Assembly (NCBI GenBank): GCA_964017155.1
Contig: OZ024861.1
Coordinates: forward strand, 52,900,309 to 52,964,308
Direction: 5' to 3'
DNA: 64,000 bases
Origin: Oasisia sp. SBJ-2009
Lineage: Eukaryota > Annelida > Polychaeta > Sabellida > Siboglinidae
The position numbers and the translations under genes were made by a program. How positions within the stretch are numbered: the first letter of the stretch is position 1; each line of letters begins with the position of its first letter. The notes beneath the pieces were generated by a model. It worked only from the letters and a program-made list of their open reading frames with translations. It was not told the origin of the DNA and made no database searches. Below are positions 20,901 through 33,500 of this stretch, in pieces.

Positions 20901-23900
20901 CAACTGATCCCCCGTAGACGGATCGGACTTTGGCGTCGTTTTCCTCGATTTCTCCAACTATCACCCTGTTAAGGTCGCCAAATGCCTCGTCACCTCATCT
21001 AGTTAGTGTTTCCTTATTACTCCCGCCGTTTACCCGCCGGTCGGGACGGAATTCTGTTGAAAAGAATGTAGACAGACATTTACGCTTCTCCAACTGATCC
21101 CCCGTAGACGGATCGGACTTTGTCGTTTTCCTCGATTTTCCGAAAGTTGGCACAATGACGCGCACGGCCATTGTGCTTCCTTGGGAGAGTCGTAGTTACT
21201 CCCCGTGCGCGACACACGCCCGAGAAGACCGACCGGCGCGTCGAACTTTGCCGTTTTTCTCGATTCGCAGAACTGATCCACCGCAGACGGATATGACTTA
21301 GTCGTTTTCCTCGATTTTCCGAAAGTTGGCCATAAGACGCGCACGGCCATTGTGTTTCCTCGAGAGGGTCGTAGTTACTCCCCTTGCGCGACACACGCCC
21401 GAGAAGACCGACCAGCGCGTCGAACTTTGCCGTTTTTCTCGATTCGCAGAACTGATCCCCCGTAGACGGATAGGACTTAGTCGTTTTTCTCGATTTGTTT
21501 CCAAAAGTTGGCAAAACGACGCGCCCGGTCGGTCATTCGTCTACATGCACAAGTAATCTCTACCGTCGTCGAGTCCGTCTTTCCCGTCTCTCTCCCTCCG
21601 CCGGCCAGGGCCGGGCCGCGCCGGGCCGGGCCGCGCCGATCAGTTACCGGCGCTCGGCCGGGCTTCGGAACGCGACCGGAGGCAAGGCTTCGGCGCACAC
21701 GACCGGGCCGGGCTTCGGCATGCGACCGGCGGCCGGGCTTCGGAACGCGACCAGGCTTCGGCGCACACGACTGGGCCAGGTTTCGGCACGCCGCTTGCTC
21801 AACTGATCCCCCGTAGACGGATTCGGACTTTGTCGTCGTTTTCATCGATTTCTCCAACTATCACCCTGTTAAGGTCGCCAAATGCCTCGTCTCCTCATCT
21901 AGCTAGTGTTTCCTTATTACTCCCGCCGTTTACCCGCCGGTCGGTACGGAATTCTGTTGAAAAGAATGTAGACAGACATTTACGCTTCCCCAACTGATCC
22001 CCCGTAGACGGATCGGACTTTGGCGTCGTTTTCCTCGATTTCTCCAACTATCACCCTGTTAAGGTCGCCAAATGCCTCGTCACCTCATCTAGTTAGTGTT
22101 TCCTTATTACTCCCGCCGTTTACCCGCCGGTCGGGACGGAATTCTGTTGAAAAGAATGTAGACAGACATTTACGCTTCTCCAACTGATCCCCCGTAGACG
22201 GATCGGACTTTGTCGTTTTCCTCGATTTTCCGAAAGTTGGCACAATGACGCGCACGGCCATTGTGCTTCCTTGGGAGAGTCGTAGTTACTCCCCGTGCGC
22301 GACACACGCCCGAGAAGACCGACCGGCGCGTCGAACTTTGCCGTTTTTCTCGATTCGCAGAACTGATCCACCGCAGACGGATATGACTTAGTCGTTTTCC
22401 TCGATTTTCCGAAAGTTGGCCATAAGACGCGCACGGCCATTGTGTTTCCTCGAGAGGGTCGTAGTTACTCCCCTTGCGCGACACACGCCCGAGAAGACCG
22501 ACCAGCGCGTCGAACTTTGCCGTTTTTCTCGATTCGCAGAACTGATCCCCCGTAGACGGATAGGACTTAGTCGTTTTTCTCGATTTGTTTCCAAAAGTTG
22601 GCAAAACGACGCGCCCGGTCGGTCATTCGTCTACATGCACAAGTAATCTCTACCGTCGTCGAGTCCGTCTTTCCCGTCTCTCTCCCTCCGCCGGCCAGGG
22701 CCGGGCCGCGCCGGGCCGGGCCGCGCCGATCAGTTACCGGCGCTCGGCCGGGCTTCGGAACGCGACCGGAGGCAAGGCTTCGGCGCACACGACCGGGCCG
22801 GGCTTCGGCATGCGACCGGCGGCCGGGCTTCGGAACGCGACCAGGCTTCGGCGCACACGACTGGGCCAGGTTTCGGCACGCCGCTTGCTCAACTGATCCC
22901 CCGTAGACGGATTCGGACTTTGTCGTCGTTTTCATCGATTTCTCCAACTATCACCCTGTTAAGGTCGCCAAATGCCTCGTCTCCTCATCTAGCTAGTGTT
23001 TCCTTATTACTCCCGCCGTTTACCCGCCGGTCGGTACGGAATTCTGTTGAAAAGAATGTAGACAGACATTTACGCTTCCCCAACTGATCCCCCGTAGACG
23101 GATCGGACTTTGGCGTCGTTTTCCTCGATTTCTCCAACTATCACCCTGTTAAGGTCGCCAAATGCCTCGTCACCTCATCTAGTTAGTGTTTCCTTATTAC
23201 TCCCGCCGTTTACCCGCCGGTCGGGACGGAATTCTGTTGAAAAGAATGTAGACAGACATTTACGCTTCTCCAACTGATCCCCCGTAGACGGATCGGACTT
23301 TGTCGTTTTCCTCGATTTTCCGAAAGTTGGCACAATGACGCGCACGGCCATTGTGCTTCCTTGGGAGAGTCGTAGTTACTCCCCGTGCGCGACACACGCC
23401 CGAGAAGACCGACCGGCGCGTCGAACTTTGCCGTTTTTCTCGATTCGCAGAACTGATCCACCGCAGACGGATATGACTTAGTCGTTTTCCTCGATTTTCC
23501 GAAAGTTGGCCATATGACGCGCACGGCCATTGTGTTTCCTCGAGAGGGTCGTAGTTACTCCCCTTGCGCGACACACGCCCGAGAAGACCGACCAGCGCGT
23601 CGAACTTTGCCGTTTTTCTCGATTCGCAGAACTGATCCCCCGTAGACGGATAGGACTTAGTCGTTTTTCTCGATTTGTTTCCAAAAGTTGGCAAAACGAC
23701 GCGCCCGGTCGGTCATTCGTCTACATGCACAAGTAATCTCTACCGTCGTCGAGTCCGTCTTTCCCGTCTCTCTCCCTCCGCCGGCCAGGGCCGGGCCGCG
23801 CCGGGCCGGGCCGCGCCGATCAGTTACCGGCGCTCGGCCGGGCTTCGGAACGCGACCGGAGGCAAGGCTTCGGCGCACACGACCGGGCCGGGCTTCGGCA

Positions 23901-25128
23901 TGCGACCGGCGGCCGGGCTTCGGAACGCGACCAGGCTTCGGCGCACACGACTGGGCCAGGTTTCGGCACGCCGCTTGCTCAACTGATCCCCCGTAGACGG
24001 ATTCGGACTTTGTCGTCGTTTTCATCGATTTCTCCAACTATCACCCTGTTAAGGTCGCCAAATGCCTCGTCTCCTCATCTAGCTAGTGTTTCCTTATTAC
24101 TCCCGCCGTTTACCCGCCGGTCGGTACGGAATTCTGTTGAAAAGAATGTAGACAGACATTTACGCTTCCCCAACTGATCCCCCGTAGACGGATCGGACTT
24201 TGGCGTCGTTTTCCTCGATTTCTCCAACTATCACCCTGTTAAGGTCGCCAAATGCCTCGTCACCTCATCTAGTTAGTGTTTCCTTATTACTCCCGCCGTT
24301 TACCCGCCGGTCGGGACGGAATTCTGTTGAAAAGAATGTAGACAGACATTTACGCTTCCCCAACTGATCCCCCGTAGACGGATCGGACTTTGTCGTTTTC
24401 CTCGATTTTCCGAAAGTTGGCACAATGACGCGCACGGCCATTGTGCTTCCTTGGGAGAGTCGTAGTTACTCCCCGTGCGCGACACACGCCCGAGAAGACC
24501 GACCGGCGCGTCGAACTTTGCCGTTTTTCTCGATTCGCAGAACTGATCCACCGCAGACGGATATGACTTAGTCGTTTTCCTCGATTTTCCGAAAGTTGGC
24601 CATATGACGCGCACGGCCATTGTGTTTCCTCGAGAGGGTCGTAGTTACTCCCCTTGCGCGACACACGCCCGAGAAGACCGACCAGCGCGTCGAACTTTGC
24701 CGTTTTTCTCGATTCGCAGAACTGATCCCCCGTAGACGGATAGGACTTAGTCGTTTTTCTCGATTTGTTTCCAAAAGTTGGCAAAACGACGCGCCCGGTC
24801 GGTCATTCGTCTACATGCACAAGTAATCTCTACCGTCGTCGAGTCCGTCTTTCCCGTCTCTCTCCCTCCGCCGGCCAGGGCCGGGCCGCGCCGGGCCGGG
24901 CCGCGCCGATCAGTTACCGGCGCTCGGCCGGGCTTCGGAACGCGACCGGAGGCAAGGCTTCGGCGCACACGACCGGGCCGGGCTTCGGCATGCGACCGGC
25001 GGCCGGGCTTCGGAACGCGACCAGGCTTCGGCGCACACGACTGGGCCAGGTTTCGGCACGCCGCTTGCTCAACTGATCCCCCGTAGACTGATTCGGACTT
25101 TGTCGTCGTTTTCATCGATTTCTCCAAC

Positions 25129-27526
25129 TATCACCCTGTTAAGGTCGCCAAATGCCTCGTCACCTCATCTAGCTAGTGTTTCCTTATTACTCCCGCCATT
25201 TACCCACCGGTCGGCACGGAATTCTGTTGAAAAGAATGTAGACAGACATTTACGCTTCCCCAACTGATCCCCCGTAGACGGATCGGACTTTGGCGTCGTT
25301 TTCCTCTATTTCTCCAACTATCACCCTGTTAAGGTCGCCAAATGCCTCGTCACCTCATCTAGTTAGTGGTTCCTTATTACTCCCGCCGTTTACCCGCCGG
25401 TCGGTACGGAATTCTGTTGAAAAGAATGTAGACAGACATTTACGCTTCCCCAACTGATCCCCCGTAGACGGATGGGACTTTGTCGTTTTTCTCAGTTTTT
25501 CCGACGTATCACCCTGTTAAGGTCGCCAAATGCCTCGCTCGTCGTCTAATGATTTTATTAGTGGTTCCTTATTACTCCCGCCGTTTACCCACCGGTCGGC
25601 ACGGCACGGCACGGAACTTTGTTGAAACAGGTTTAAACAGAAATTATCGTTTCCCCAACTGATCCCCGTAGACGGATCGGACTTTGTCGTTTTCCTCGAT
25701 TTTCCGAAAGTTGGCAAAATGACGCGCACGGCCATTGGGCTTCCTCGGGAGAGTCGTAGTTACTCCCCGTGCGCGACACACGCCCGAGAAGACCGACCGG
25801 CGCGTCGAACTTTGCCGTTTTTCTCGATTCGCAGAACTGATCCCCCGCAGACGGATATGACAGTCGTTTTCCTCGATTTTCCGAAAGTTGGCCAAATGAC
25901 GCGCACGGCCATTGCGTTTCCTCGAGAGGGTCGTAGTTACTCCTCGTGCGCGACACACGCCCAAGAAGACCGACCGGCGCGTCGAACTTTGCCGTTTTTC
26001 TCGATTCGCATAACTGATCCCCCGTAGACGGATAGGACTTAGTCGTTTTTCTCGATTTGTTTCCAAAAGTTGGCAAAACGACGCGCCCGGTCGGTCATTC
26101 GTCCACATGCACGAGTGATCTCTACCGTCGTCGAGTCCGTCTTTCCCGTCTCTCTCCCTCCGCCGGCCCGGGCCGGGCCGCGCCGGGCCGGGCCGCACCG
26201 ATCAGTTACCGGCGCTCGGCCGGGCTTCGGAACGCGACCGGCGGCAAGGCTTCGGCGCACACGCCCGGGCCGGGCTTCGGCATGCGACCGGCGGCCGGGC
26301 TTCGGAACGCGACCAGGCTTCGGCGCACACGACCGGGCCAGGTTTCGGCACGCCGCTTGCTCAACTGATCCCCCGTAGACGGATCGGACTTTGTCGTCGT
26401 TTTCCTCGATTTCTCCAACTATCACCCTGTTAAGGTCGCCAAATGCCTCGTCACCTCATCTAGTTAGTGGTTCCTTATTACTCCCTCCGTTTACCCGCCG
26501 GTCGGTACGGAATTCTGTTGAAAAGAATGTAGACAGACATTTACGCTTCCCCAACTGATCCCCCGTAGACGGATGGGACTTTGTCGTTTTTCTCAGTTTT
26601 TCCGACGTATCAGCCTGTTTAGGTCGCCAAATGCCTCGCTCGTCGTCTAATGATTTTATATTAGTGGTTCCTTATTACTCCCGCCGTTTACCCACCGGTC
26701 GGCACGGCACGGCACGGAACTTTGTTGAAACAGGTTTAAACAGAAATTCTCGTTTCCCCAACTGATCCCCCGTAGACGGATCGGACTTTGTCGTTTTCCT
26801 CGATTTTCCGAAAGTTGGCAAAATGACGCGCACGGCCATTGGGCTTCCTCGGGAGAGTCGTAGTTACTCCCCGTGCGCGACACAAGCCCGAGAAGACCGA
26901 CCGGCGCGTCGAACTTTGCCGTTTTTCTCGATTCGTAGAACTGATCCCCCGCAGACGGATATGACTTAGTCGTTTTCCTCGATTTTCCGAAAGTTGGCCA
27001 AATGACGCGCACGGCCATTGCGTTTCCTCGAGAGGGTCGTAGTTACTCCTCGTGCGCGACACACGCCCGAGAAGACCGACCGGCGCGTCGAACTTTGCCG
27101 TTTTTCTCGATTCGCAGAACTGATCCCCCGTAGACGGATAGGACTTAGTCGTTTTTCTCGATTTGTTTTCAAAAGTTGGCAAAACGACGCGCCCGATCGG
27201 TCATTCGTCTACATGCACAAGTAATCTCTACCGTCGTCGAGTCCGTCTTTCCCGTCTCTCTCCCTCCGCCGGCCAGGGCCGGGCCGCGCCGGGCCGGGCC
27301 GCGCCGATCAGTTACCGGCGCTCGGCCGGGCTTCGGAACGCGACCGGAGGCAAGGCTTCGGCGCACACGACCGGGCCGGGCTTCGGCATGCGACCGGCGG
27401 CCGGGCTTCGGAACGCGACCAGGCTTCGGCGCACACGACTGGGCCAGGTTTCGGCACGCCGCTTGCTCAACTGATCCCCCGTAGACGGATTCGGACTTTG
27501 TCGTCGTTTTCATCGATTTCTCCAAC
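25129..27526 (+). repeat. 2398-bp composite block, copy 1
   Basis: Two edge-type cassettes interrupt the 1090-bp block: A 25129, A 25319, A-beta 25507, B 25715, B 25892, C 26074, then A 26420, A-beta 26608, B 26819, B 26998, C 27180. It is nearly identical to 37336-39733 at an offset of 12207 bp. The match breaks close to the CACAAGTRATC site in the last C module. Confidence 0.94.
25507..25714 (+). repeat. Module A-beta (example)
   Basis: An A-type module whose head reads AAATGCCTCGCTCGTCGTC, then TCTAATGATTTTATTAGTGG. It keeps the 28S TCTAAT, lost in ordinary A modules, but has a short AT-rich insertion before TAGTG. It also carries a GGCAC pentanucleotide run and GAAACAGGTTTAAACAG in place of GAAAAGAATG. 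Most other A-beta modules have two more bases (TATATTAG). Confidence 0.9.
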
Positions 27527-30500
27527 TATCACCCTGTTAAGGTCGCCAAATGCCTCGTCTCCTCATCTAGCTAGTGTTTCCTTATTACTCCCGCCGTTTA
27601 CCCGCCGGTCGGTACGGAATTCTGTTGAAAAGAATGTAGACAGACATTTACGCTTCCCCAACTGATCCCCCGTAGACGGATCGGACTTTGGCGTCGTTTT
27701 CCTCGATTTCTCCAACTATCACCCTGTTAAGGTCGCCAAATGCCTCGTCACCTCATCTAGTTAGTGTTTCCTTATTACTCCCGCCGTTTACCCGCCGGTC
27801 GGGACGGAATTCTGTTGAAAAGAATGTAGACAGACATTTACGCTTCCCCAACTGATCCCCCGTAGACGGATCGGACTTTGTCGTTTTCCTCGATTTTCCG
27901 AAAGTTGGCACAATGACGCGCACGGCCATTGTGCTTCCTTGGGAGAGTCGTAGTTACTCCCCGTGCGCGACACACGCCCGAGAAGACCGACCGGCGCGTC
28001 GAACTTTGCCGTTTTTCTCGATTCGCAGAACTGATCCACCGCAGACGGATATGACTTAGTCGTTTTCCTCGATTTTCCGAAAGTTGGCCATATGACGCGC
28101 ACGGCCATTGTGTTTCCTCGAGAGGGTCGTAGTTACTCCCCTTGCGCGACACACGCCCGAGAAGACCGACCAGCGCGTCGAACTTTGCCGTTTTTCTCGA
28201 TTCGCAGAACTGATCCCCCGTAGACGGATAGGACTTAGTCGTTTTCTCGATTTGTTTCCAAAAGTTGGCAAAACGACGCGCCCGGTCGGTCATTCGTCTA
28301 CATGCACAAGTAATCTCTACCGTCGTCGAGTCCGTCTTTCCCGTCTCTCTCCCTCCGCCGGCCAGGGCCGGGCCGCGCCGGGCCGGGCCGCGCCGATCAG
28401 TTACCGGCGCTCGGCCGGGCTTCGGAACGCGACCGGAGGCAAGGCTTCGGCGCACACGACCGGGCCGGGCTTCGGCATGCGACCGGCGGCCGGGCTTCGG
28501 AACGCGACCAGGCTTCGGCGCACACGACTGGGCCAGGTTTCGGCACGCCGCTTGCTCAACTGATCCCCCGTAGACGGATTCGGACTTTGTCGTCGTTTTC
28601 ATCGATTTCTCCAACTATCACCCTGTTAAGGTCGCCAAATGCCTCGTCTCCTCATCTAGCTAGTGTTTCCTTATTACTCCCGCCGTTTACCCGCCGGTCG
28701 GTACGGAATTCTGTTGAAAAGAATGTAGACAGACATTTACGCTTCCCCAACTGATCCCCCGTAGACGGATCGGACTTTGGCGTCGTTTTCCTCGATTTCT
28801 CCAACTATCACCCTGTTAAGGTCGCCAAATGCCTCGTCACCTCATCTAGTTAGTGTTTCCTTATTACTCCCGCCGTTTACCCGCCGGTCGGGACGGAATT
28901 CTGTTGAAAAGAATGTAGACAGACATTTACGCTTCCCCAACTGATCCCCCGTAGACGGATCGGACTTTGTCGTTTTCCTCGATTTTCCGAAAGTTGGCAC
29001 AATGACGCGCACGGCCATTGTGCTTCCTTGGGAGAGTCGTAGTTACTCCCCGTGCGCGACACACGCCCGAGAAGACCGACCGGCGCGTCGAACTTTGCCG
29101 TTTTTCTCGATTCGCAGAACTGATCCACCGCAGACGGATATGACTTAGTCGTTTTCCTCGATTTTCCGAAAGTTGGCCATATGACGCGCACGGCCATTGT
29201 GTTTCCTCGAGAGGGTCGTAGTTACTCCCCTTGCGCGACACACGCCCGAGAAGACCGACCAGCGCGTCGAACTTTGCCGTTTTTCTCGATTCGCAGAACT
29301 GATCCCCCGTAGACGGATAGGACTTAGTCGTTTTTCTCGATTTGTTTCCAAAAGTTGGCAAAACGACGCGCCCGGTCGGTCATTCGTCTACATGCACAGG
29401 TAATCTCTACCGTCGTCGAGTCCGTCTTTCCCGTCTCTCTCCCTCCGCCGGCCAGGGCCGGGCCGCGCCGGGCCGGGCCGCGCCGATCAGTTACCGGCGC
29501 TCGGCCGGGCTTCGGAACGCGACCGGAGGCAAGGCTTCGGCGCACACGACCGGGCCGGGCTTCGGCATGCGACCGGCGGCCGGGCTTCGGAACGCGACCA
29601 GGCTTCGGCGCACACGACTGGGCCAGGTTTCGGCACGCCGCTTGCTCAACTGATCCCCCGTAGACTGATTCGGACTTTGTCGTCGTTTTCATCGATTTCT
29701 CCAACTATCACCCTGTTAAGGTCGCCAAATGCCTCGTCACCTCATCTAGCTAGTGTTTCCTTATTACTCCCGCCGTTTACCCGCCGGTCGGTACGGAATT
29801 CTGTTGAAAAGAATGTAGACAGACATTTACGCTTCCCCAACTGATCCCCCGTAGACGGATCGGACTTTGGCGTCGTTTTCCTCGATTTCTCCAACTATCA
29901 CCCTGTTAAGGTCGCCAAATGCCTCGTCACCTCATCTAGTTAGTGTTTCCTTATTACTCCCGCCGTTTACCCGCCGGTCGGGACGGAATTCTGTTGAAAA
30001 GAATGTAGACAGACATTTACGCTTCCCCAACTGATCCCCCGTAGACGGATCGGACTTTGTCGTTTTCCTCGATTTTCCGAAAGTTGGCACAATGACGCGC
30101 ACGGCCATTGTGCTTCCTTGGGAGAGTCGTAGTTACTCCCCGTGCGCGACACACGCCCGAGAAGACCGACCGGCGCGTCGAACTTTGCCGTTTTTCTCGA
30201 TTCGCAGAACTGATCCACCGCAGACGGATATGACTTAGTCGTTTTCCTCGATTTTCCGAAAGTTGGCCATATGACGCGCACGGCCATTGTGTTTCCTCGA
30301 GAGGGTCGTAGTTACTCCCCTTGCGCGACACACGCCCGAGAAGACCGACCAGCGCGTCGAACTTTGCCGTTTTTCTCGATTCGCAGAACTGATCCCCCGT
30401 AGACGGATAGGACTTAGTCGTTTTTCTCGATTTGTTTCCAAAAGTTGGCAAAACGACGCGCCCGGTCGGTCATTCGTCTACATGCACAAGTAATCTCTAC

Positions 30501-33500
30501 CGTCGTCGAGTCCGTCTTTCCCGTCTCTCTCCCTCCGCCGGCCAGGGCCGGGCCGCGCCGGGCCGGGCCGCGCCGATCAGTTACCGGCGCTCGGCCGGGC
30601 TTCGGAACGCGACCGGAGGCAAGGCTTCGGCGCACACGACCGGGCCGGGCTTCTGCATGCGACCGGCGGCCGGGCTTCGGAACGCGACCAGGCTTCGGCG
30701 CACACGACTGGGCCAGGTTTCGGCACGCCGCTTGCTCAACTGATCCCCCGTAGACGGATTCGGACTTTGTCGTCGTTTTCATCGATTTCTCCAACTATCA
30801 CCCTGTTAAGGTCGCCAAATGCCTCGTCTCCTCATCTAGCTAGTGTTTCCTTATTACTCCCGCCGTTTACCCGCCGGTCGGTACGGAATTCTGTTGAAAA
30901 GAATGTAGACAGACATTTACGCTTCCCCAACTGATCCCCCGTAGACGGATCGGACTTTGGCGTCGTTTTCCTCGATTTCTCCAACTATCACCCTGTTAAG
31001 GTCGCCAAATGCCTCGTCACCTCATCTAGTTAGTGTTTCCTTATTACTCCCGCCGTTTACCCGCCGGTCGGGACGGAATTCTGTTGAAAAGAATGTAGAC
31101 AGACATTTACGCTTCTCCAACTGATCCCCCGTAGACGGATCGGACTTTGTCGTTTTCCTCGATTTTCCGAAAGTTGGCACAATGACGCGCACGGCCATTG
31201 TGCTTCCTTGGGAGAGTCGTAGTTACTCCCCGTGCGCGACACACGCCCGAGAAGACCGACCGGCGCGTCGAACTTTGCCGTTTTTCTCGATTCGCAGAAC
31301 TGATCCACCGCAGACGGATATGACTTAGTCGTTTTCCTCGATTTTCCGAAAGTTGGCCATAAGACGCGCACGGCCATTGTGTTTCCTCGAGAGGGTCGTA
31401 GTTACTCCCCTTGCGCGACACACGCCCGAGAAGACCGACCAGCGCGTCGAACTTTGCCGTTTTTCTCGATTCGCAGAACTGATCCCCCGTAGACGGATAG
31501 GACTTAGTCGTTTTTCTCGATTTGTTTCCAAAAGTTGGCAAAACGACGCGCCCGGTCGGTCATTCGTCTACATGCACAAGTAATCTCTACCGTCGTCGAG
31601 TCCGTCTTTCCCGTCTCTCTCCCTCCGCCGGCCAGGGCCGGGCCGCGCCGGGCCGGGCCGCGCCGATCAGTTACCGGCGCTCGGCCGGGCTTCGGAACGC
31701 GACCGGAGGCAAGGCTTCGGCGCACACGACCGGGCCGGGCTTCGGCATGCGACCGGCGGCCGGGCTTCGGAACGCGACCAGGCTTCGGCGCACACGACTG
31801 GGCCAGGTTTCGGCACGCCGCTTGCTCAACTGATCCCCCGTAGACGGATTCGGACTTTGTCGTCGTTTTCATCGATTTCTCCAACTATCACCCTGTTAAG
31901 GTCGCCAAATGCCTCGTCTCCTCATCTAGCTAGTGTTTCCTTATTACTCCCGCCGTTTACCCGCCGGTCGGTACGGAATTCTGTTGAAAAGAATGTAGAC
32001 AGACATTTACGCTTCCCCAACTGATCCCCCGTAGACGGATCGGACTTTGGCGTCGTTTTCCTCGATTTCTCCAACTATCACCCTGTTAAGGTCGCCAAAT
32101 GCCTCGTCACCTCATCTAGTTAGTGTTTCCTTATTACTCCCGCCGTTTACCCGCCGGTCGGGACGGAATTCTGTTGAAAAGAATGTAGACAGACATTTAC
32201 GCTTCTCCAACTGATCCCCCGTAGACGGATCGGACTTTGTCGTTTTCCTCGATTTTCCGAAAGTTGGCACAATGACGCGCACGGCCATTGTGCTTCCTTG
32301 GGAGAGTCGTAGTTACTCCCCGTGCGCGACACACGCCCGAGAAGACCGACCGGCGCGTCGAACTTTGCCGTTTTTCTCGATTCGCAGAACTGATCCACCG
32401 CAGACGGATATGACTTAGTCGTTTTCCTCGATTTTCCGAAAGTTGGCCATATGACGCGCACGGCCATTGTGTTTCCTCGAGAGGGTCGTAGTTACTCCCC
32501 TTGCGCGACACACGCCCGAGAAGACCGACCAGCGCGTCGAACTTTGCCGTTTTTCTCGATTCGCAGAACTGATCCCCCGTAGACGGATAGGACTTAGTCG
32601 TTTTTCTCGATTTGTTTCCAAAAGTTGGCAAAACGACGCGCCCGGTCGGTCATTCGTCTACATGCACAAGTAATCTCTACCGTCGTCGAGTCCGTCTTTC
32701 CCGTCTCTCTCCCTCCGCCGGCCAGGGCCGGGCCGCGCCGGGCCGGGCCGCGCCGATCAGTTACCGGCGCTCGGCCGGGCTTCGGAACGCGACCGGAGGC
32801 AAGGCTTCGGCGCACACGACCGGGCCGGGCTTCGGCATGCGACCGGCGGCCGGGCTTCGGAACGCGACCAGGCTTCGGCGCACACGACTGGGCCAGGTTT
32901 CGGCACGCCGCTTGCTCAACTGATCCCCCGTAGACTGATTCGGACTTTGTCGTCGTTTTCATCGATTTCTCCAACTATCACCCTGTTAAGGTCGCCAAAT
33001 GCCTCGTCACCTCATCTAGCTAGTGTTTCCTTATTACTCCCGCCGTTTACCCGCCGGTCGGTACGGAATTCTGTTGAAAAGAATGTAGACAGACATTTAC
33101 GCTTCCCCAACTGATCCCCCGTAGACGGATCGGACTTTGGCGTCGTTTTCCTCGATTTCTCCAACTATCACCCTGTTAAGGTCGCCAAATGCCTCGTCAC
33201 CTCATCTAGTTAGTGTTTCCTTATTACTCCCGCCGTTTACCCGCCGGTCGGGACGGAATTATGTTGAAAAGAATGTAGACAGACATTTACGCTTCCCCAA
33301 CTGATCCCCCGTAGACGGATCGGACTTTGTCGTTTTCCTCGATTTTCCGAAAGTTGGCACAATGACGCGCACGGCCATTGTGCTTCCTTGGGAGAGTCGT
33401 AGTTACTCCCCGTGCGCGACACACGCCCGAGAAGACCGACCGGCGCGTCGAACTTTGCCGTTTTTCTCGATTCGCAGAACTGATCCACCGCAGACGGATA

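Larger units (their letters stand above)
6779..25128 (+). repeat. 1090-bp higher-order repeat block 1 (17 units)
   Basis: Units start at 6779, 7869 (910 bp), 8779, 9869, 10959, 12049, 13139, 14229, 15319, 16409, 17499, 18589, 19679, 20769, 21859, 22949 and 24039. Sixteen are exactly 1090 bp in the order A, A', B, B', C. Units differ at only a few diagnostic sites: CTTCTCC/CTTCCCC in A', CATAAG/CATATG in B', CACAAG/CACAGG in C, and GACGG/GACTG at the C end, linked to TCTCC/TCACC in the following A. This is recent homogenisation. Confidence 0.96.
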
